Below are positions 1 through 11,146 of a DNA stretch of 37,196 nt, one piece after another. This DNA is from Clostridia bacterium (GTDB lineage: Bacteria; Bacillota; Clostridia; Saccharofermentanales; UBA5734). The notes under the pieces were generated by a model that saw only the letters and a program-made list of their open reading frames with translations, had not been told where the DNA came from and made no database searches. The stretch covers positions 1 through 37,196 of the forward strand of contig SABL01000012.1 of the NCBI GenBank assembly GCA_009928985.1. Direction: 5' to 3'. Numbering within the stretch: the stretch's first letter is position 1; each line of letters starts with the position of its first letter. The position numbers and the translations under genes are program-made.

Positions 1-477
1 GCCCTGGCCCGGGTCATGCCCAATACACCCGCCATGGTCCATAGTGGCGTCAGTGCGGTCTGCTTTGACCAGGCCAGTGAGGAACTGCAAGCCTGGACCA
101 TGAGTCTGCTTGAATCGAGTGGCCTGGTCTTCAAGGTTCCGGAAACAGCCATGGACGCCGTAACAGGTCTGTCTGGCAGTGGACCCGCCTACGTGATGCT
201 GGTGATTGAAGCCTTGGCCGATGGCGGTGTCCGCATGGGATTGCCGCGCGACATGGCGCTTCAAATGGCAGCTCAGACAGTCTATGGATCGGCAAAACTG
301 GTCCTGGCTACCGGCAAGCATCCGGGAGTGCTCAAGGATCAGGTTTGTTCTCCAGGCGGGACCACGATCGAAGCGGTTGCTACGCTGGAAAAAAACGGCT
401 TGCGTTCGAGCCTGATCGAGGCGGTCACAGCTGCGACGGAGCGTTCACGTGAACTGGGCCGGGGGCCGAAAGCTTGA
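1..477 (+). CDS. proC: Pyrroline-5-carboxylate reductase, C-terminal part (5' end outside window)
   Basis: Open from base 1; protein ALARVMPNTPAMVHSGVSAVCF...GLSGSGPAYVMLVIEALADGGVRMGLPRDMALQMAAQTVYGSA...PGGTTIEAVATLEKNGLRSSLIEAV is characteristic of ProC. Confidence 0.95.
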   Translation, partial: ALARVMPNTPAMVHSGVSAVCFDQASEELQAWTMSLLESSGLVFKVPETAMDAVTGLSGSGPAYVMLVIEALADGGVRMGLPRDMALQMAAQTVYGSAKLVLATGKHPGVLKDQVCSPGGTTIEAVATLEKNGLRSSLIEAVTAATERSRELGRGPKA

Positions 478-929
478 GCATGCCGCAAGTCGAGATTTAC
501 ACCGATGGAGCTTGCTCTGGCAATCCTGGACCTGGCGGCTGGGCGGCGGTCCTGATCGCCGGGGAAGTCGAGAAGGAAATTTCCGGTGGGGAAGCAGCAA
601 CAACCAACAACCGGATGGAACTGACGGCCGCGATCGAAGCTTTGAAAAAACTGAACCGGCCTTGCCAGGTTCGTCTCTACAGTGACAGTGCCTACCTGGT
701 CTCAGCCTTCAACCAGGGCTGGATCCGCAACTGGCAACGAAATGGCTGGCGCAATGCGGCCAATGACCCGGTCAGCAACCCTGATCTCTGGCGGGCCCTG
801 CTCGATGCAGCACATCCACATTCGGTGGAGTGGATCAAGGTCAAGGGCCATTCGGACAATGTCTTCAACAATCGCTGTGACAAGCTGGCAGTGGCCGAGA
901 TTAAAAAAAGAGGAACCATCAATGCCTGA
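474..929 (+). CDS. rnhA: Ribonuclease HI (start TTG 474 or ATG 480)
   Basis: VEIYTDGACSGNPGPGGWAAVL, NNRMELTAAIEAL, YSDSAYLV, WIKVKGHSDNVFNNRCDKLA: RNase HI motifs. Confidence 0.95.
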   Translation: MSMPQVEIYTDGACSGNPGPGGWAAVLIAGEVEKEISGGEAATTNNRMELTAAIEALKKLNRPCQVRLYSDSAYLVSAFNQGWIRNWQRNGWRNAANDPVSNPDLWRALLDAAHPHSVEWIKVKGHSDNVFNNRCDKLAVAEIKKRGTINA

Positions 930-1485
930 TTTCGAACAAAACTTCCACGAAGAAACCACAGGCATGGACCAGAAATTCACCGGCCGGGTCTTCCAGGTCG
1001 AAGTCCATGATGTCCGCCTGCCCGACGGCCGGATGGCCAAGCGTGAGATCGTCCGTCATTCCGGCGGCGCCTGCGTGGTTGCCATTGATGACCAGGAGCA
1101 TGTCTATCTGGTCCGCCAGTTCCGCAAACCGTATGATACAGAGCTGCTGGAACTGCCAGCTGGAAAACTGGAGCCGGGTGAAGATCCACTCGCTTGCGCC
1201 ACCCGCGAACTGACCGAGGAAACTGGCTTGACGGCTCGGTCGATTGAATGGCTGGCCACCGTTTACCCCTCGCCAGGCTATTGCAGTGAAACCCTCTCCA
1301 TCTATCTGGCAACAGGCCTTAGCTACGGCCAGAGCAATCTCGACGACGGGGAATTCCTGAGTGTCCATCCCTATCTGCTCGAAGAAGCCCTGGCCATGGT
1401 TGACCGCGGCGAAATCCGCGATGCCAAGACAGTTGTCGGCCTGCTTCGGGCCCAGCGTGTCCTTTCGCAACGGAAGGGGACCTGA
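922..1485 (+). CDS. NUDIX hydrolase, ADP-ribose pyrophosphatase-like
   Basis: NUDIX box GKLEPGEDPLACATRELTEETGL within MPDFEQNFHEET...; the ORF track start at 682 is too far upstream; ATG 922 overlaps the rnhA stop. Confidence 0.9.
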   Translation: MPDFEQNFHEETTGMDQKFTGRVFQVEVHDVRLPDGRMAKREIVRHSGGACVVAIDDQEHVYLVRQFRKPYDTELLELPAGKLEPGEDPLACATRELTEETGLTARSIEWLATVYPSPGYCSETLSIYLATGLSYGQSNLDDGEFLSVHPYLLEEALAMVDRGEIRDAKTVVGLLRAQRVLSQRKGT

Positions 1486-1488
1486 TCG

Positions 1489-4239
1489 TTGGCCAGTCGT
1501 AAACAAGTCAATCATCGCAAAGAAGTGACCGCCGTCGTGCTGCTGGCTGTGGCGATTCTATTTGGCGCCGCTTATTATTGGCCTTCTGCCAAAACCGGCT
1601 GGCTGGGCAATCTGCTCTACGACCTGGGACGTGGCCTGTTTGGCGTGGCAGCTTTTCTGCTGCCGCCGCTGCTGTTGTTTTTTGCGATTGAATTCCTGCT
1701 GGGCAAAAACCAACGCCAGGCCAATTACCGCATGACGTTTGTGGCGGGATTGACTTTGGCAGTGACCGCGGTGATGCATTTGGTGACGGTTGACCAGCTG
1801 GCCCTGCAGGCTCGATTTGCCAATGGAGCGGGCGAGGTCACGGCATTAAAGGCTTTGGCCGAACTGTGGCTAACCGGGATCGATGCTTCACTGGCTGGTG
1901 AAGGTCTGGTCCTGACCGGTGGCCTTGCAGGCGGCATCCTGGCTCAGTCCATGCTGGCAATTGCCGGACCTGTAGGCGCTCTGATTCTGACCATTGCCCT
2001 GGTCATGGCTTTTGTGGTTCTGATATTCAATGTTTCCTATACCCAGACAGCCCAATCAACGGCAGAAGCTATCAAACGGACTGGCAGCAAGATGGACCAG
2101 GCGATCCGCCAGGGTCTCGACCAGGCTCGGGCACGCGAGGACCTGGACCAGATCCACCCTGTCCGCATGAAGGACGCTTACGACATGGAGCTGTCACCCC
2201 GGACAGCTGAGGAAACCAGACGTTCCCTGCTCCAGGGCTGGCAGGATTTCTGGCAGCACCGTGCGGCTGCGCGTCAGGACACAGATAGCTCAATGGCAAA
2301 TCCTGATGCGGGCGGTTTTACCAATATCAATGGATCCGCAGAAGCTGCATATGCCGGTTTTTCGGAAGATGAAGCCAAAGTTGCCCAGTTTGTGACGGAG
2401 GCCAAATTACCTTTCTCGATTCAGAAGGACAAGAACGGATTTTTGACGATTTCACCCGTCGAAAACGAAACCGCAGTGAAATCGAAAAAACCAGAGCCAC
2501 CGCTGCCAGAATCGCAGCCAACGCCAATCATGCCACTGCCATCACTGGCGACTACAGGGCCTGCAGCAGCGCCTGAATTCAAGATTCCGGAAGTACCCCA
2601 ACCAGCTGAACCTGTGCTCGACCGGTCAAGCTGGGCTGATCGTACGACCCCGGAACAGCCTGTGATTCCCCTGGTTCATGCCCCAGTCAAGCGTCAGGCT
2701 GCAGTCGGACCGGATGGCCAGCTGCGATTGGTGGTACCGTATGAACCACCGCCACTCAGACTCTTGCGCGAAGACGACCTTAAGCAAGCAATCAACAACA
2801 GCCAGCACTCGATCCAAGCATTGGGACACAAGCTGGAAAAAACGCTCGAAAGCTTCGGGGTCACAGCCAAGGTGATCAACTTCACAACCGGTCCGACGAT
2901 CACCCGGTTTGAATTGTCGCCAGGCCCTGGCGTCAAGGTGAGCAAGATTGTCAATCTGGCGGATGACATTGCGCTCAACCTGGCCGCGATGGGCGTGCGA
3001 ATTGAGGCTCCGATTCCCGGCAAGGCCGCGATTGGCATCGAGATCCCCAACAAAGAAACCATGCCGGTCCTGCTGCGCAGCCTGATCGACTCACGCGAGT
3101 CCCAGCAGGCCAAGTCACCCCTGACTGCAGCGATCGGCCGTGACATTCAGGGCGCCCCTCTGCTGTGTGACCTGACCCGCATGCCGCACATGCTGATCGC
3201 AGGTGCCACAGGTTCTGGCAAATCAGTCTGCATCAATTCGATCCTGATGAGCATCCTGTTCAAGGCATCGCCAGATGAAGTCAAAATGCTCATGATCGAC
3301 CCCAAAGTCGTCGAGCTGAACATTTACAATGGCATCCCGCATTTGATCCACCCGGTTGTAACCGATCCCAAAAAAGCCGCAGGCACTTTGCAATGGGCGG
3401 TCAACGAGATGGTCCGCCGCTACAGCCTGTTTGCTGAGAAATCAGTGCGTGACATCAGCTCTTACAATGCGTCGGTCGGATTCGGTCTGGAAGGTGAAGA
3501 GGAAGAAGAAGAGAAATTGCCGCTGATTCTCCTGGTCATCGATGAATTGTCCGACCTGATGGCCACGACGCCGACAGAAGTTGAAGATGCGATTGCCCGC
3601 CTGACGGCCATGGCCCGGGCAGCCGGTATCCACCTGATTATCGCCACCCAGCGGCCTTCGGTCGATGTCATCACCGGCGTCATCAAGGCCAATATTCCAT
3701 CGCGCATCGCCTTTGCGGTCGCATCGCAAGTCGACTCCCGGACGATTCTAGACATGGCTGGGGCAGAGAAGCTGCTCGGCAAGGGTGACATGCTTTATTA
3801 TCCGCAAAGCGCTGCCAAGCCGATCCGCGGTCAGGGCGCCTTCATCACCGACGCCGAAGTGGAGCGGATCATTGGCCACATCAAGAGCCTGCACCAATCA
3901 AGCTATGACCAGAAAGTCGCCGATGCCATTTCGACAGCCGCCGTCTCGAATGGGCGCAAAGAAAAAGATAAAGACAAAGACGAGGGAGACAGCGATGAGC
4001 TTCTGCCCCAGGCTCTGCAGATCTGTGTTGAGACCGGCTACGCCTCAGTCTCCCTGCTGCAGCGCCGGATGACTGTCGGCTACCCCCGCGCAGCCCGATT
4101 GATCGACCGCATGCATGAACTTGGCTATATTGGCGGATTTGAAGGCAGCAAGCCAAGAAAAGTCTTGATCACGCTGAACCAGCTGATGGAAATGCAAATG
4201 AAAGCACAGACCGATGCGTCTGTTGAGGACTTGATATGA
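1489..4239 (+). CDS. ftsK: DNA translocase FtsK/SpoIIIE (TTG start)
   Basis: N-terminal TM segments, Walker A GATGSGKSVCINSIL, LLVIDELSDLM, IIATQRPSVDVITGVIKANIPSRIAF, C-terminal gamma winged-helix (LLQRRMTVGYPRAARLIDRMHELGYIG). Confidence 0.95.
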   Translation: MASRKQVNHRKEVTAVVLLAVAILFGAAYYWPSAKTGWLGNLLYDLGRGLFGVAAFLLPPLLLFFAIEFLLGKNQRQANYRMTFVAGLTLAVTAVMHLVTVDQLALQARFANGAGEVTALKALAELWLTGIDASLAGEGLVLTGGLAGGILAQSMLAIAGPVGALILTIALVMAFVVLIFNVSYTQTAQSTAEAIKRTGSKMDQAIRQGLDQARAREDLDQIHPVRMKDAYDMELSPRTAEETRRSLLQGWQDFWQHRAAARQDTDSSMANPDAGGFTNINGSAEAAYAGFSEDEAKVAQFVTEAKLPFSIQKDKNGFLTISPVENETAVKSKKPEPPLPESQPTPIMPLPSLATTGPAAAPEFKIPEVPQPAEPVLDRSSWADRTTPEQPVIPLVHAPVKRQAAVGPDGQLRLVVPYEPPPLRLLREDDLKQAINNSQHSIQALGHKLEKTLESFGVTAKVINFTTGPTITRFELSPGPGVKVSKIVNLADDIALNLAAMGVRIEAPIPGKAAIGIEIPNKETMPVLLRSLIDSRESQQAKSPLTAAIGRDIQGAPLLCDLTRMPHMLIAGATGSGKSVCINSILMSILFKASPDEVKMLMIDPKVVELNIYNGIPHLIHPVVTDPKKAAGTLQWAVNEMVRRYSLFAEKSVRDISSYNASVGFGLEGEEEEEEKLPLILLVIDELSDLMATTPTEVEDAIARLTAMARAAGIHLIIATQRPSVDVITGVIKANIPSRIAFAVASQVDSRTILDMAGAEKLLGKGDMLYYPQSAAKPIRGQGAFITDAEVERIIGHIKSLHQSSYDQKVADAISTAAVSNGRKEKDKDKDEGDSDELLPQALQICVETGYASVSLLQRRMTVGYPRAARLIDRMHELGYIGGFEGSKPRKVLITLNQLMEMQMKAQTDASVEDLI

Positions 4240-6299
4240 CCCTGATCCCTTTGACCCGGCAAGACATGCACGAACGTGGCTGGGACGAAATCGATTTTCT
4301 GTTTGTCACTGGCGACGCCTATGTGGATCACCCCAGTTTTGGTGCCGCCCTGATCGCCCGCCTGCTTGAGCAGGAAGGTTTTAGAATCGGCATCGTTGCC
4401 CAGCCCTCCCTTCAGGATCCCCAGGCGCTGCTGACCTTTGGCACGCCCCGCCTGGCCACTCTGGTTTCTTCCGGCGTGGTGGACTCGATGGTCAATAACT
4501 ACACTGCTGCCAGGAAAACGCGCTCGGATGACCGCTATTCCCCAGGCGGCCAGGGTGGACTGCGGCCGGACCGGGCCCTGATCCGCTACTGCAACCAGGT
4601 GCGTGAACAGCTGGGGGATGTGCCGCTGATCATCGGCGGCGTTGAAGCCAGCCTGAGGCGTTTTGCCCATTACGATTACTGGGATCACACCGTTCGCCGC
4701 ACCATCCTGCAGGATACCCAGGCAGATCTTTTGGTTTACGGCATGGGCGAACGGGCTATTCTCCAGATCGCCCGACTCCTGGAAAAAGGTGTTCCGGTCC
4801 ACAAGATCAACAAAATCGCGGGAACCTGCGTTTTAGCCCGTCCAGACCGGCTGCCGTCCGATTTGCGGGAATTCATTGAAGCAGGTTCCAGTTTTTCGTT
4901 TGCCGAACTGGGCCAGGATCGCAAAAGATTGCTCCGGCGCCCGTTTCCGGAAAACGATGCCTACATCCTGTTGCCAGGCTTCAAAGAAGTCAGCCAGGAC
5001 AAATGGCTCTATGCCGCCGCTTTCCGGCTGCAATACCACGAACAGGCACCGGTCGACGGCAAGACGCTGGTCCAGCGCCACAGCGACCGCTACCTGGTCC
5101 AGAACCCGCCCCAGCCGCCCTTGTCGACCCAGGAGCTGGACCAGGTGTTCGCCTTGCCATATACCCGCAACATACACCCTTCATATGTTGCCAGGGGGGG
5201 CGTGCCCGCGATCGAAGAAGTGCGCTTTTCAATCAATAGCCATCGCGGTTGCTATGGCGGCTGCCATTTCTGCGCCATTACCTTCCATCACGGCCGGATC
5301 GTCACCCGGCGCAGTGAAACATCGATTCTGAACGAAGCCAAAACCCTGATTGCAGATCCTGATTTCAAAGGCTACATCCATGACCTCGGTGGACCGACCG
5401 CCAATTTTTTCGAACCGGGATGTGCCAAGCAGGAGAAGGGAAGGGTCTGCAAGGACCGCCAGTGCATCACGCCAGATCCTTGTCCGGCGCTGCGCACCGA
5501 CCATCGGTCGTATCTTGGCATTTTGAAAAAAGTCCGTTCGCTCGATGGCGTGAAAAAGGTTTTCATCCGCTCCGGGATCCGGTTTGACACCGTCCTGATG
5601 GACGAGAAATCCGGGTTCCTCGAAGAGGTCTGCCGCCATCATGTCAGTGGTCAGCTGAAAGTGGCTCCGGAGCATATCAGCGAAGGGACCCTCCGGGCGA
5701 TGGGCAAGCCGGGACCGGCCGTCTATCAGAGATTTAAAAAGCGGTATGAGCAAATCAATGCCCAGCTGGGCAAAAAGCAGTTCCTGGTCCCCTATTTGAT
5801 TTCCGGCCATCCGGGAACAAGCCTGGAGGATGCGATCGAACTGGCCCTGTACATCAAAGCCAATCGAGTGGTTCCGGAGCAAGTCCAGGATTTCTATCCC
5901 ACCCCAGGCACCGTTTCCACGACCATGTACTACACTGGTCTCGATCCGGAGACTCTTGAACCCATCCACGTTCCGGATTTGGCGGAAAAGCGCCTGCAAA
6001 GGGCTTTGCTCCAGTATGCCAAGCCCAAGTACCACCCGATGGCTCTGCAGGCCCTGCAAAAAGCTGGCCGGACCGATCTGATCGGTTATGGGCCAGATTG
6101 CCTGGTCCCGCCCAAACCTTACCAAGGCAAGTACACGGAAGATAAAACCCATGCAAAGAGGGAGGCAAATAACCATGACCACCATGATTCGCGGCAAGGA
6201 GCTCGCCACACACCTGCGCAGCCAGCTGGCCGAAAAGGTCCGGGAAACGTACTCAAGGACGGGCAAAAGACCCGGTCTGGCCGTCGTCCAGGTCGGTGA
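4236..6299 (+). CDS. ygiQ: YgiQ-family (UPF0313) radical SAM protein
   Basis: [20 protein letters not shown], radical SAM motif [10 protein letters not shown] (CX3CX2C), [23 protein letters not shown] runs 125 nt into folD in another frame. Confidence 0.9.
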   Translation: MTLIPLTRQDMHERGWDEIDFLFVTGDAYVDHPSFGAALIARLLEQEGFRIGIVAQPSLQDPQALLTFGTPRLATLVSSGVVDSMVNNYTAARKTRSDDRYSPGGQGGLRPDRALIRYCNQVREQLGDVPLIIGGVEASLRRFAHYDYWDHTVRRTILQDTQADLLVYGMGERAILQIARLLEKGVPVHKINKIAGTCVLARPDRLPSDLREFIEAGSSFSFAELGQDRKRLLRRPFPENDAYILLPGFKEVSQDKWLYAAAFRLQYHEQAPVDGKTLVQRHSDRYLVQNPPQPPLSTQELDQVFALPYTRNIHPSYVARGGVPAIEEVRFSINSHRGCYGGCHFCAITFHHGRIVTRRSETSILNEAKTLIADPDFKGYIHDLGGPTANFFEPGCAKQEKGRVCKDRQCITPDPCPALRTDHRSYLGILKKVRSLDGVKKVFIRSGIRFDTVLMDEKSGFLEEVCRHHVSGQLKVAPEHISEGTLRAMGKPGPAVYQRFKKRYEQINAQLGKKQFLVPYLISGHPGTSLEDAIELALYIKANRVVPEQVQDFYPTPGTVSTTMYYTGLDPETLEPIHVPDLAEKRLQRALLQYAKPKYHPMALQALQKAGRTDLIGYGPDCLVPPKPYQGKYTEDKTHAKREANNHDHHDSRQGARHTPAQPAGRKGPGNVLKDGQKTRSGRRPGR

Positions 6300-7035
6300 G
6301 GACCCGGCCTCGTCGATTTATGTCAACAACAAGAAAAAAGCCTGTGAAGAGGCCGGACTGATGTCTTTCGGTTATCGTTTGCCGGCCGATATCGAGGAGC
6401 ATGAGCTGCTGGAATTGATCGACCAGCTCAACCGGGACCCTTCTGTACATGGGATCTTGTGCCAGTTGCCGCTGCCAGACCAGATCAGCGAATTCAAGGT
6501 GATCAATGCGATCGACCCGGCGAAAGACGTCGATGGATTCCATCCAGTCAATGTCGGGCTGCTTTCCCTCGGCAAAGATGGCCTGGTCTCCTGCACGCCT
6601 GCTGGTGTTCTCGAAATGCTCAAAGCCTACGACGTTCCACTGGTCGGGGCTCATTGTGTCATTGTCGGCCGCAGCAACATTGTTGGCAAGCCAGTTGCCC
6701 AGCTGATGCTCAAGGAGCACTGCACGGTCACCATCACCCATTCGCGGACGCGAGACTTGGCTGCGGTCTGCCGCCAGGCCGATATCCTGATTGCCGCCAT
6801 CGGCAGGCCGGAAATGATCACGGCCGACTATGTCAAGCCGGGTGCGGTGGTCATTGATGTGGGTATCAACCGCAATGCGGCCGGCAAAGTGGTCGGCGAT
6901 GTTGATTTTGCCAGCGTCGAACCGGTCGCGTCTGCGATTTCACCCGTTCCCGGTGGTGTCGGACCGATGACCATCGCGATGCTGCTGGAAAATACCTGGC
7001 AAACATTCCTCCGCCAGGAAGGGATTGAACTGTGA
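6175..7035 (+). CDS. folD: Bifunctional methylenetetrahydrofolate dehydrogenase/cyclohydrolase
   Basis: [80 protein letters not shown] 6175 (or 6184); SD agggagg at about 6159-6165. Confidence 0.96.
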   Translation: MTTMIRGKELATHLRSQLAEKVRETYSRTGKRPGLAVVQVGEDPASSIYVNNKKKACEEAGLMSFGYRLPADIEEHELLELIDQLNRDPSVHGILCQLPLPDQISEFKVINAIDPAKDVDGFHPVNVGLLSLGKDGLVSCTPAGVLEMLKAYDVPLVGAHCVIVGRSNIVGKPVAQLMLKEHCTVTITHSRTRDLAAVCRQADILIAAIGRPEMITADYVKPGAVVIDVGINRNAAGKVVGDVDFASVEPVASAISPVPGGVGPMTIAMLLENTWQTFLRQEGIEL

Positions 7036-8336
7036 ACAAGATAGTCGACATTGAGGAGAATAAGGCCGAGAAGAATCCGTTCAGTTCGATCCATGTCGGA
7101 GAAATCCTCTGCGTCGGCACGGAACTTTTACTGGGACAGATCATCAACACCAATGCGGCCTGGCTGGCGCGCCAGCTAACCCTCCTGGGGATTTCTTCCT
7201 ATTACCAGACAGTGGTTGGAGATAATCCGGACCGTGTCCGCCTGGCCATGGAAACGGCAGCCAGCCGCTCGGACCTGATCGTAGTCACCGGCGGCCTGGG
7301 ACCCACTGCAGATGACCTGACCATGGCCATTGCCGCCCAGGTTGCGGGGCAAAAACTGGTCGAACATCAGGAAAGCCGCGCTGCGATCGCTGATTTTTTC
7401 CATCGCCTGGGACGCCTGAACATTACAGATAACAACTGGAAACAAGCACAATTGCCCGAAAAAGCCCGGGTCATGCCCAATCACAATGGCACGGCACCCG
7501 GTGCGATCCTGGAATTTTTCCATCAGGGCAAGCCCAAAGTCCTGATCCTTTTACCTGGACCACCGTCAGAAATGACCCTGATGTTCCAGGAATCCGCTGC
7601 CCCCTATCTCGAGATGCGCACGGCCACCCGGTTTCGCCATCATTTCGTCCGTTTGATCGGCATTGGTGAATCAGCCGCAGAGACCCTGCTCAAAGATTTG
7701 ATTGACGACCAGCATAATCCGACCTTGGCACCCTATGCATCCGAGGGTGAGGTCATGTTCCGGGTGACCCAGCTGGTCCATGACGCCAGCGAGCCTGATA
7801 ACACATCTGGCCTGCTGGCCGAAATCCAGAACCGGCTGGGGGACTACATCTATGAGATTGGTCCTCGGAACATGCCGGCGCTGGTCAAGGACCTGCTTTC
7901 TGAGCAGCACAAGACCATCAGCTTTGCCGAATCTTGCACAGCCGGCCTGATTGCGGCCACGTTTGGCGAAATTTCCGGTGTTTCGGCTGTTTTCAAAGGC
8001 AGCATCGTGGCTTATGCCAACGAGGTCAAAATCAATCAGCTCCGCGTGCCTGTTGACATCCTTTCCGAGTTCGGCGCCGTCAGCGAGGAAACTGCAATTG
8101 CCATGGCCAAAGGATGTCGTGACGTCATGAATACCGATCTGGCAGTTTCCGTCACGGGAATAGCTGGCCCGGACGGTGGGACTGATGAAAAACCAGTTGG
8201 ACTGGTCTATCTGGCTGTGGCCAGTGACCGGGGTGTTGAAGTGAGACGGATGCAGATCCCGGGCAATCGGGCTCGTGTTCGCAAAGTCTCAACTTTGAAT
8301 GCGTTTGACTTGGCCCGGAAAGAACTGCTGCGATGA
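7032..8336 (+). CDS. cinA: CinA competence/damage-inducible protein (nicotinamide-nucleotide amidohydrolase family)
   Basis: [40 protein letters not shown]-terminal [57 protein letters not shown]. Confidence 0.95.
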   Translation: MNKIVDIEENKAEKNPFSSIHVGEILCVGTELLLGQIINTNAAWLARQLTLLGISSYYQTVVGDNPDRVRLAMETAASRSDLIVVTGGLGPTADDLTMAIAAQVAGQKLVEHQESRAAIADFFHRLGRLNITDNNWKQAQLPEKARVMPNHNGTAPGAILEFFHQGKPKVLILLPGPPSEMTLMFQESAAPYLEMRTATRFRHHFVRLIGIGESAAETLLKDLIDDQHNPTLAPYASEGEVMFRVTQLVHDASEPDNTSGLLAEIQNRLGDYIYEIGPRNMPALVKDLLSEQHKTISFAESCTAGLIAATFGEISGVSAVFKGSIVAYANEVKINQLRVPVDILSEFGAVSEETAIAMAKGCRDVMNTDLAVSVTGIAGPDGGTDEKPVGLVYLAVASDRGVEVRRMQIPGNRARVRKVSTLNAFDLARKELLR

Positions 8337-9925
8337 GTCAGGCCAAGACCCATAATGTGCGCGTGGCCACTCTGATCATGATGGCCGGCCTGCTGCTATC
8401 CAAGCTCAGCGGCCATCTGCGCGAAATCCTGATCGTGCCCATGCTCGGCTATGGCGTGGTGTCTGATGCCTTCATCATCGGTTTCCAGATCCCGGATTTG
8501 TTTTACCAGCTCCTGGTCGGGGGCGCGATCGGCGCAGCTGTGACCCCCAGTCTCTCGCATGCTTTGGAAAAGGGGGAAGAGAGCAAGGGTTGGCGGAGCC
8601 TTTCGATCCTGATCAATTATGCCGCCCTGGCCATGCTGGTTGCCGTCCTCCTCGGTGAAATACTGTCCCCCCAGTTGCTGGCCTTTTACAACAGCAGCAA
8701 GGATCCAGCGATCACGGATCTGGCTGTCCGTGTCTCCCGTGCTTTGTTCCCGCAAGTCTTCTTCATGATGCTGGCAGCCCTGTGCATCGGCATCCTGAAT
8801 GCTTACCGCCAGTTTGGCCGGACCTCATTTGGTCCCTCTGTCTACAACATCGTTGTCGTTTTGGCGATGGTCCTCCTCGGCGAGCGCAGTGCAAACGGTG
8901 CGGTCCGTGTCGCTGCGGGCGTCATGGGTGCTGCAGCCGTCTATTTCATGTTCCAGGCGGTCATGGCAGGGCCGCTTTTGAAAAACTATACATGGTCGCT
9001 GGACCACCAGGATCCTGGATTTCGCCAGATGGTCCACCTGGCTGTGCCGACCTTGATCTCAGGCTCGATTGTCCAGGTCAACACGATCATCCTGACCGGT
9101 TTTGCCGACCAGTTTCCGGGTGCAGCCACATCCTTGCGCAATGCAGCCACGACGTGGCAATTGCCGTATGGTATCTTTGTGGTTGCGATCGGCAATGTCA
9201 TGCTGCCATCCCTGGCCCGCCACCATGCGGCCCAGGATGAAACCAGCAGCAGCCAGTTGTTCAGCCAGAGTCTGCGCCAGGCCCTTTTCCTGATGATCCC
9301 TTCTGCGGCTTTGGTCCTGGCGATGCAAGAAGATGTCATCCGAGCCATTTTCAAATGGAGCAGCAGCTACTCCGCAGAGCAAGTTACAACTGCTGCCAGT
9401 GTCCTGCGCTGGTATGCCCTGGCCATGATTGCCCAGACCTTTGTTTTCCTGACCAACCAGGCTTTCTATGCCCGCAAAATGACTCGCGTGGCTCTGGTCA
9501 ATGGTCTTCTGACCCTGATCCTCAATCCCTTGCTGTGCCTGGTCCTATTAAAGGGATTCCGGATGGATATCAGTGGGTTGTCACTGGCTTACACCCTGAC
9601 CAGCATCGTCAGTGCCATTTTCCTGTTCCGAACCTATGCCTATGTGGCTCCCCGGGCAACGCCGCACCATCTATCCGGCTACCTGCTGCGGCTGATGGCA
9701 GCGGCCAGTGCGATGATGGTGCTGCTTTTGTTCCTGAACCGGGTTGGCTATGTCCCGCAAGGCAAGATCCATGAACTCATCTGGCTGTTTATCCGCAGCG
9801 CCCTGGCCATGCTGGTGTTTCTCGGTGTCGCAGTTTTGCTGCGTTTGAAAGAGGCTTCAAACCTCCTTGCCACCGTACATACGAGGTTTTCAGCCTGGCT
9901 GGGCTTGTCGAAAAAGCGCGATTAA
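8333..9925 (+). CDS. murJ: Lipid II flippase MurJ/MviN family
   Basis: Polytopic membrane protein with MviN-like features (GVVSDAFIIGFQIPDLFYQLLVGGAIGAAVTPS; LTNQAFYARKMTRVALVNGLLTLILNP). Confidence 0.9.
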   Translation: MSQAKTHNVRVATLIMMAGLLLSKLSGHLREILIVPMLGYGVVSDAFIIGFQIPDLFYQLLVGGAIGAAVTPSLSHALEKGEESKGWRSLSILINYAALAMLVAVLLGEILSPQLLAFYNSSKDPAITDLAVRVSRALFPQVFFMMLAALCIGILNAYRQFGRTSFGPSVYNIVVVLAMVLLGERSANGAVRVAAGVMGAAAVYFMFQAVMAGPLLKNYTWSLDHQDPGFRQMVHLAVPTLISGSIVQVNTIILTGFADQFPGAATSLRNAATTWQLPYGIFVVAIGNVMLPSLARHHAAQDETSSSQLFSQSLRQALFLMIPSAALVLAMQEDVIRAIFKWSSSYSAEQVTTAASVLRWYALAMIAQTFVFLTNQAFYARKMTRVALVNGLLTLILNPLLCLVLLKGFRMDISGLSLAYTLTSIVSAIFLFRTYAYVAPRATPHHLSGYLLRLMAAASAMMVLLLFLNRVGYVPQGKIHELIWLFIRSALAMLVFLGVAVLLRLKEASNLLATVHTRFSAWLGLSKKRD

Positions 9926-9928
9926 TGT

Positions 9929-9942
9929 CGAACGAAAGTTTG
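9929..9942 (+). promoter_or_regulatory. Possible second, degenerate LexA/DinR box, CGAACGAAAGTTTG
   Basis: CGAAC-N4-GTTTG half-sites, 19 bp upstream of the recA -35. Confidence 0.55.
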
Positions 9943-9961
9943 GGAAAGTGCCAAAGATGCG

Positions 9962-9990
9962 TTGACGGTATCTGAAGCGAACTCTATAAT
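9962..9990 (+). promoter_or_regulatory. Predicted sigma-A-type recA promoter, TTGACG (9962-9967) - 17 bp - TATAAT (9985-9990)
   Basis: Near-consensus hexamers and ideal spacing in the 105-bp murJ-recA gap. Confidence 0.85.
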
Positions 9991-10002
9991 GAAATGAATA
10001 CA

Positions 10003-10016
10003 AGAACGAATGTTCT
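10003..10016 (+). promoter_or_regulatory. LexA/DinR (SOS) box, AGAACGAATGTTCT
   Basis: GAAC-N4-GTTC core matching the Gram-positive DinR box; lies just downstream of the predicted recA TSS and upstream of the SD. Confidence 0.85.
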
Positions 10017-10030
10017 TTTTGGAGGTAATC

Positions 10031-11140
10031 ATGGCCAGGTCAGATAAAGGCCCCGGAAAATCAACCCAGGAGATCAGCCAGAAACAGGCATCAGACCGCA
10101 ATCGTGCGCTGGACGCCGCACTCGGCCAGATCGAGAAGCAGTTTGGCAAAGGTGCCGTCATGAAACTTGGCGAAAGGACCGCCATGCAAGTCGAGTTCAT
10201 CCCGACCGGAGCCCTTTCGCTCGACTTGGCCCTCGGGATCGGTGGCGTGCCGCGCGGCCGTGTCGTCGAGATCTTTGGCCCGGAATCATCCGGTAAAACA
10301 ACCGTCGCCCTGCACATCATTGCGGAGGCTCAGCGTGCTGGCGGCACTGCGGCCTTTATCGACGCCGAGCATGCCCTCGACCCGAATTACGCGGCCAAGC
10401 TGGGGGTCGACATTGACAATCTGATCGTTTCCCAGCCGGACACAGGTGAACAGGCTTTGGAGATCACCGAGGCCCTCGTCCGCAGCGGCGCCATCGACGT
10501 CATCGTTGTCGACTCTGTTGCAGCGCTGGTGCCCAAGGCTGAAATCGATGGCGAGATGGGTGACTCCCATGTCGGCCTGCAGGCCCGCCTGATGTCACAG
10601 GCCTTGCGCAAACTGGCCGGCGTCATCTCCAAGTCCAGCACCGTCGCTATCTTCATCAATCAGCTGCGTGAGAAAGTTGGCATCATGTTCGGCAACCCCG
10701 AGACGACGCCAGGCGGCCGCGCCCTCAAATTCTACGCCTCCGTCCGCCTCGACGTGCGCAAGATTGAGACTTTGCGCAATGGAACCGACGTCGTTGGCTC
10801 GAAAACCCGGGTCAAGGTGGTCAAGAACAAGGTCGCCCCACCCTTCAAGGAAGCCGAGTTCGACATCATCTATGGCGAGGGCATTTCCAAGGAGGGTTGC
10901 ATCCTTGACCTGGCAGTCAACATGGACTTCGTTGATAAGAGTGGCGCCTGGTTCTCCTACAAGGGCCAGCGGATCGGCCAGGGTCGTGACAACACGCGCC
11001 TGTTTTTGAAGGCCAACCCAGAGATCCGCGATGAGCTGGACAGCCGGATCCGGGCCCAGATCGCAAGTCCAGGTACTTCTGATGAACCCGTATCCGGGGA
11101 AGACGAACGCGAAGAAGACATCCTCGGTCTCGACCTCTAA
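10031..11140 (+). CDS. recA: Recombinase RecA
   Basis: [71 protein letters not shown] ggagg upstream of ATG 10031. Confidence 0.99.
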   Translation: MARSDKGPGKSTQEISQKQASDRNRALDAALGQIEKQFGKGAVMKLGERTAMQVEFIPTGALSLDLALGIGGVPRGRVVEIFGPESSGKTTVALHIIAEAQRAGGTAAFIDAEHALDPNYAAKLGVDIDNLIVSQPDTGEQALEITEALVRSGAIDVIVVDSVAALVPKAEIDGEMGDSHVGLQARLMSQALRKLAGVISKSSTVAIFINQLREKVGIMFGNPETTPGGRALKFYASVRLDVRKIETLRNGTDVVGSKTRVKVVKNKVAPPFKEAEFDIIYGEGISKEGCILDLAVNMDFVDKSGAWFSYKGQRIGQGRDNTRLFLKANPEIRDELDSRIRAQIASPGTSDEPVSGEDEREEDILGLDL

Positions 11141-11146
11141 GGATCA

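Noticed and set aside
206-415. Short overlapping + strand ORFs inside proC, ftsK, folD, smc and other genes
   Set aside because: Low-complexity Arg/Ser/Trp/Pro-rich translations of shifted frames within clear genes; no independent support.
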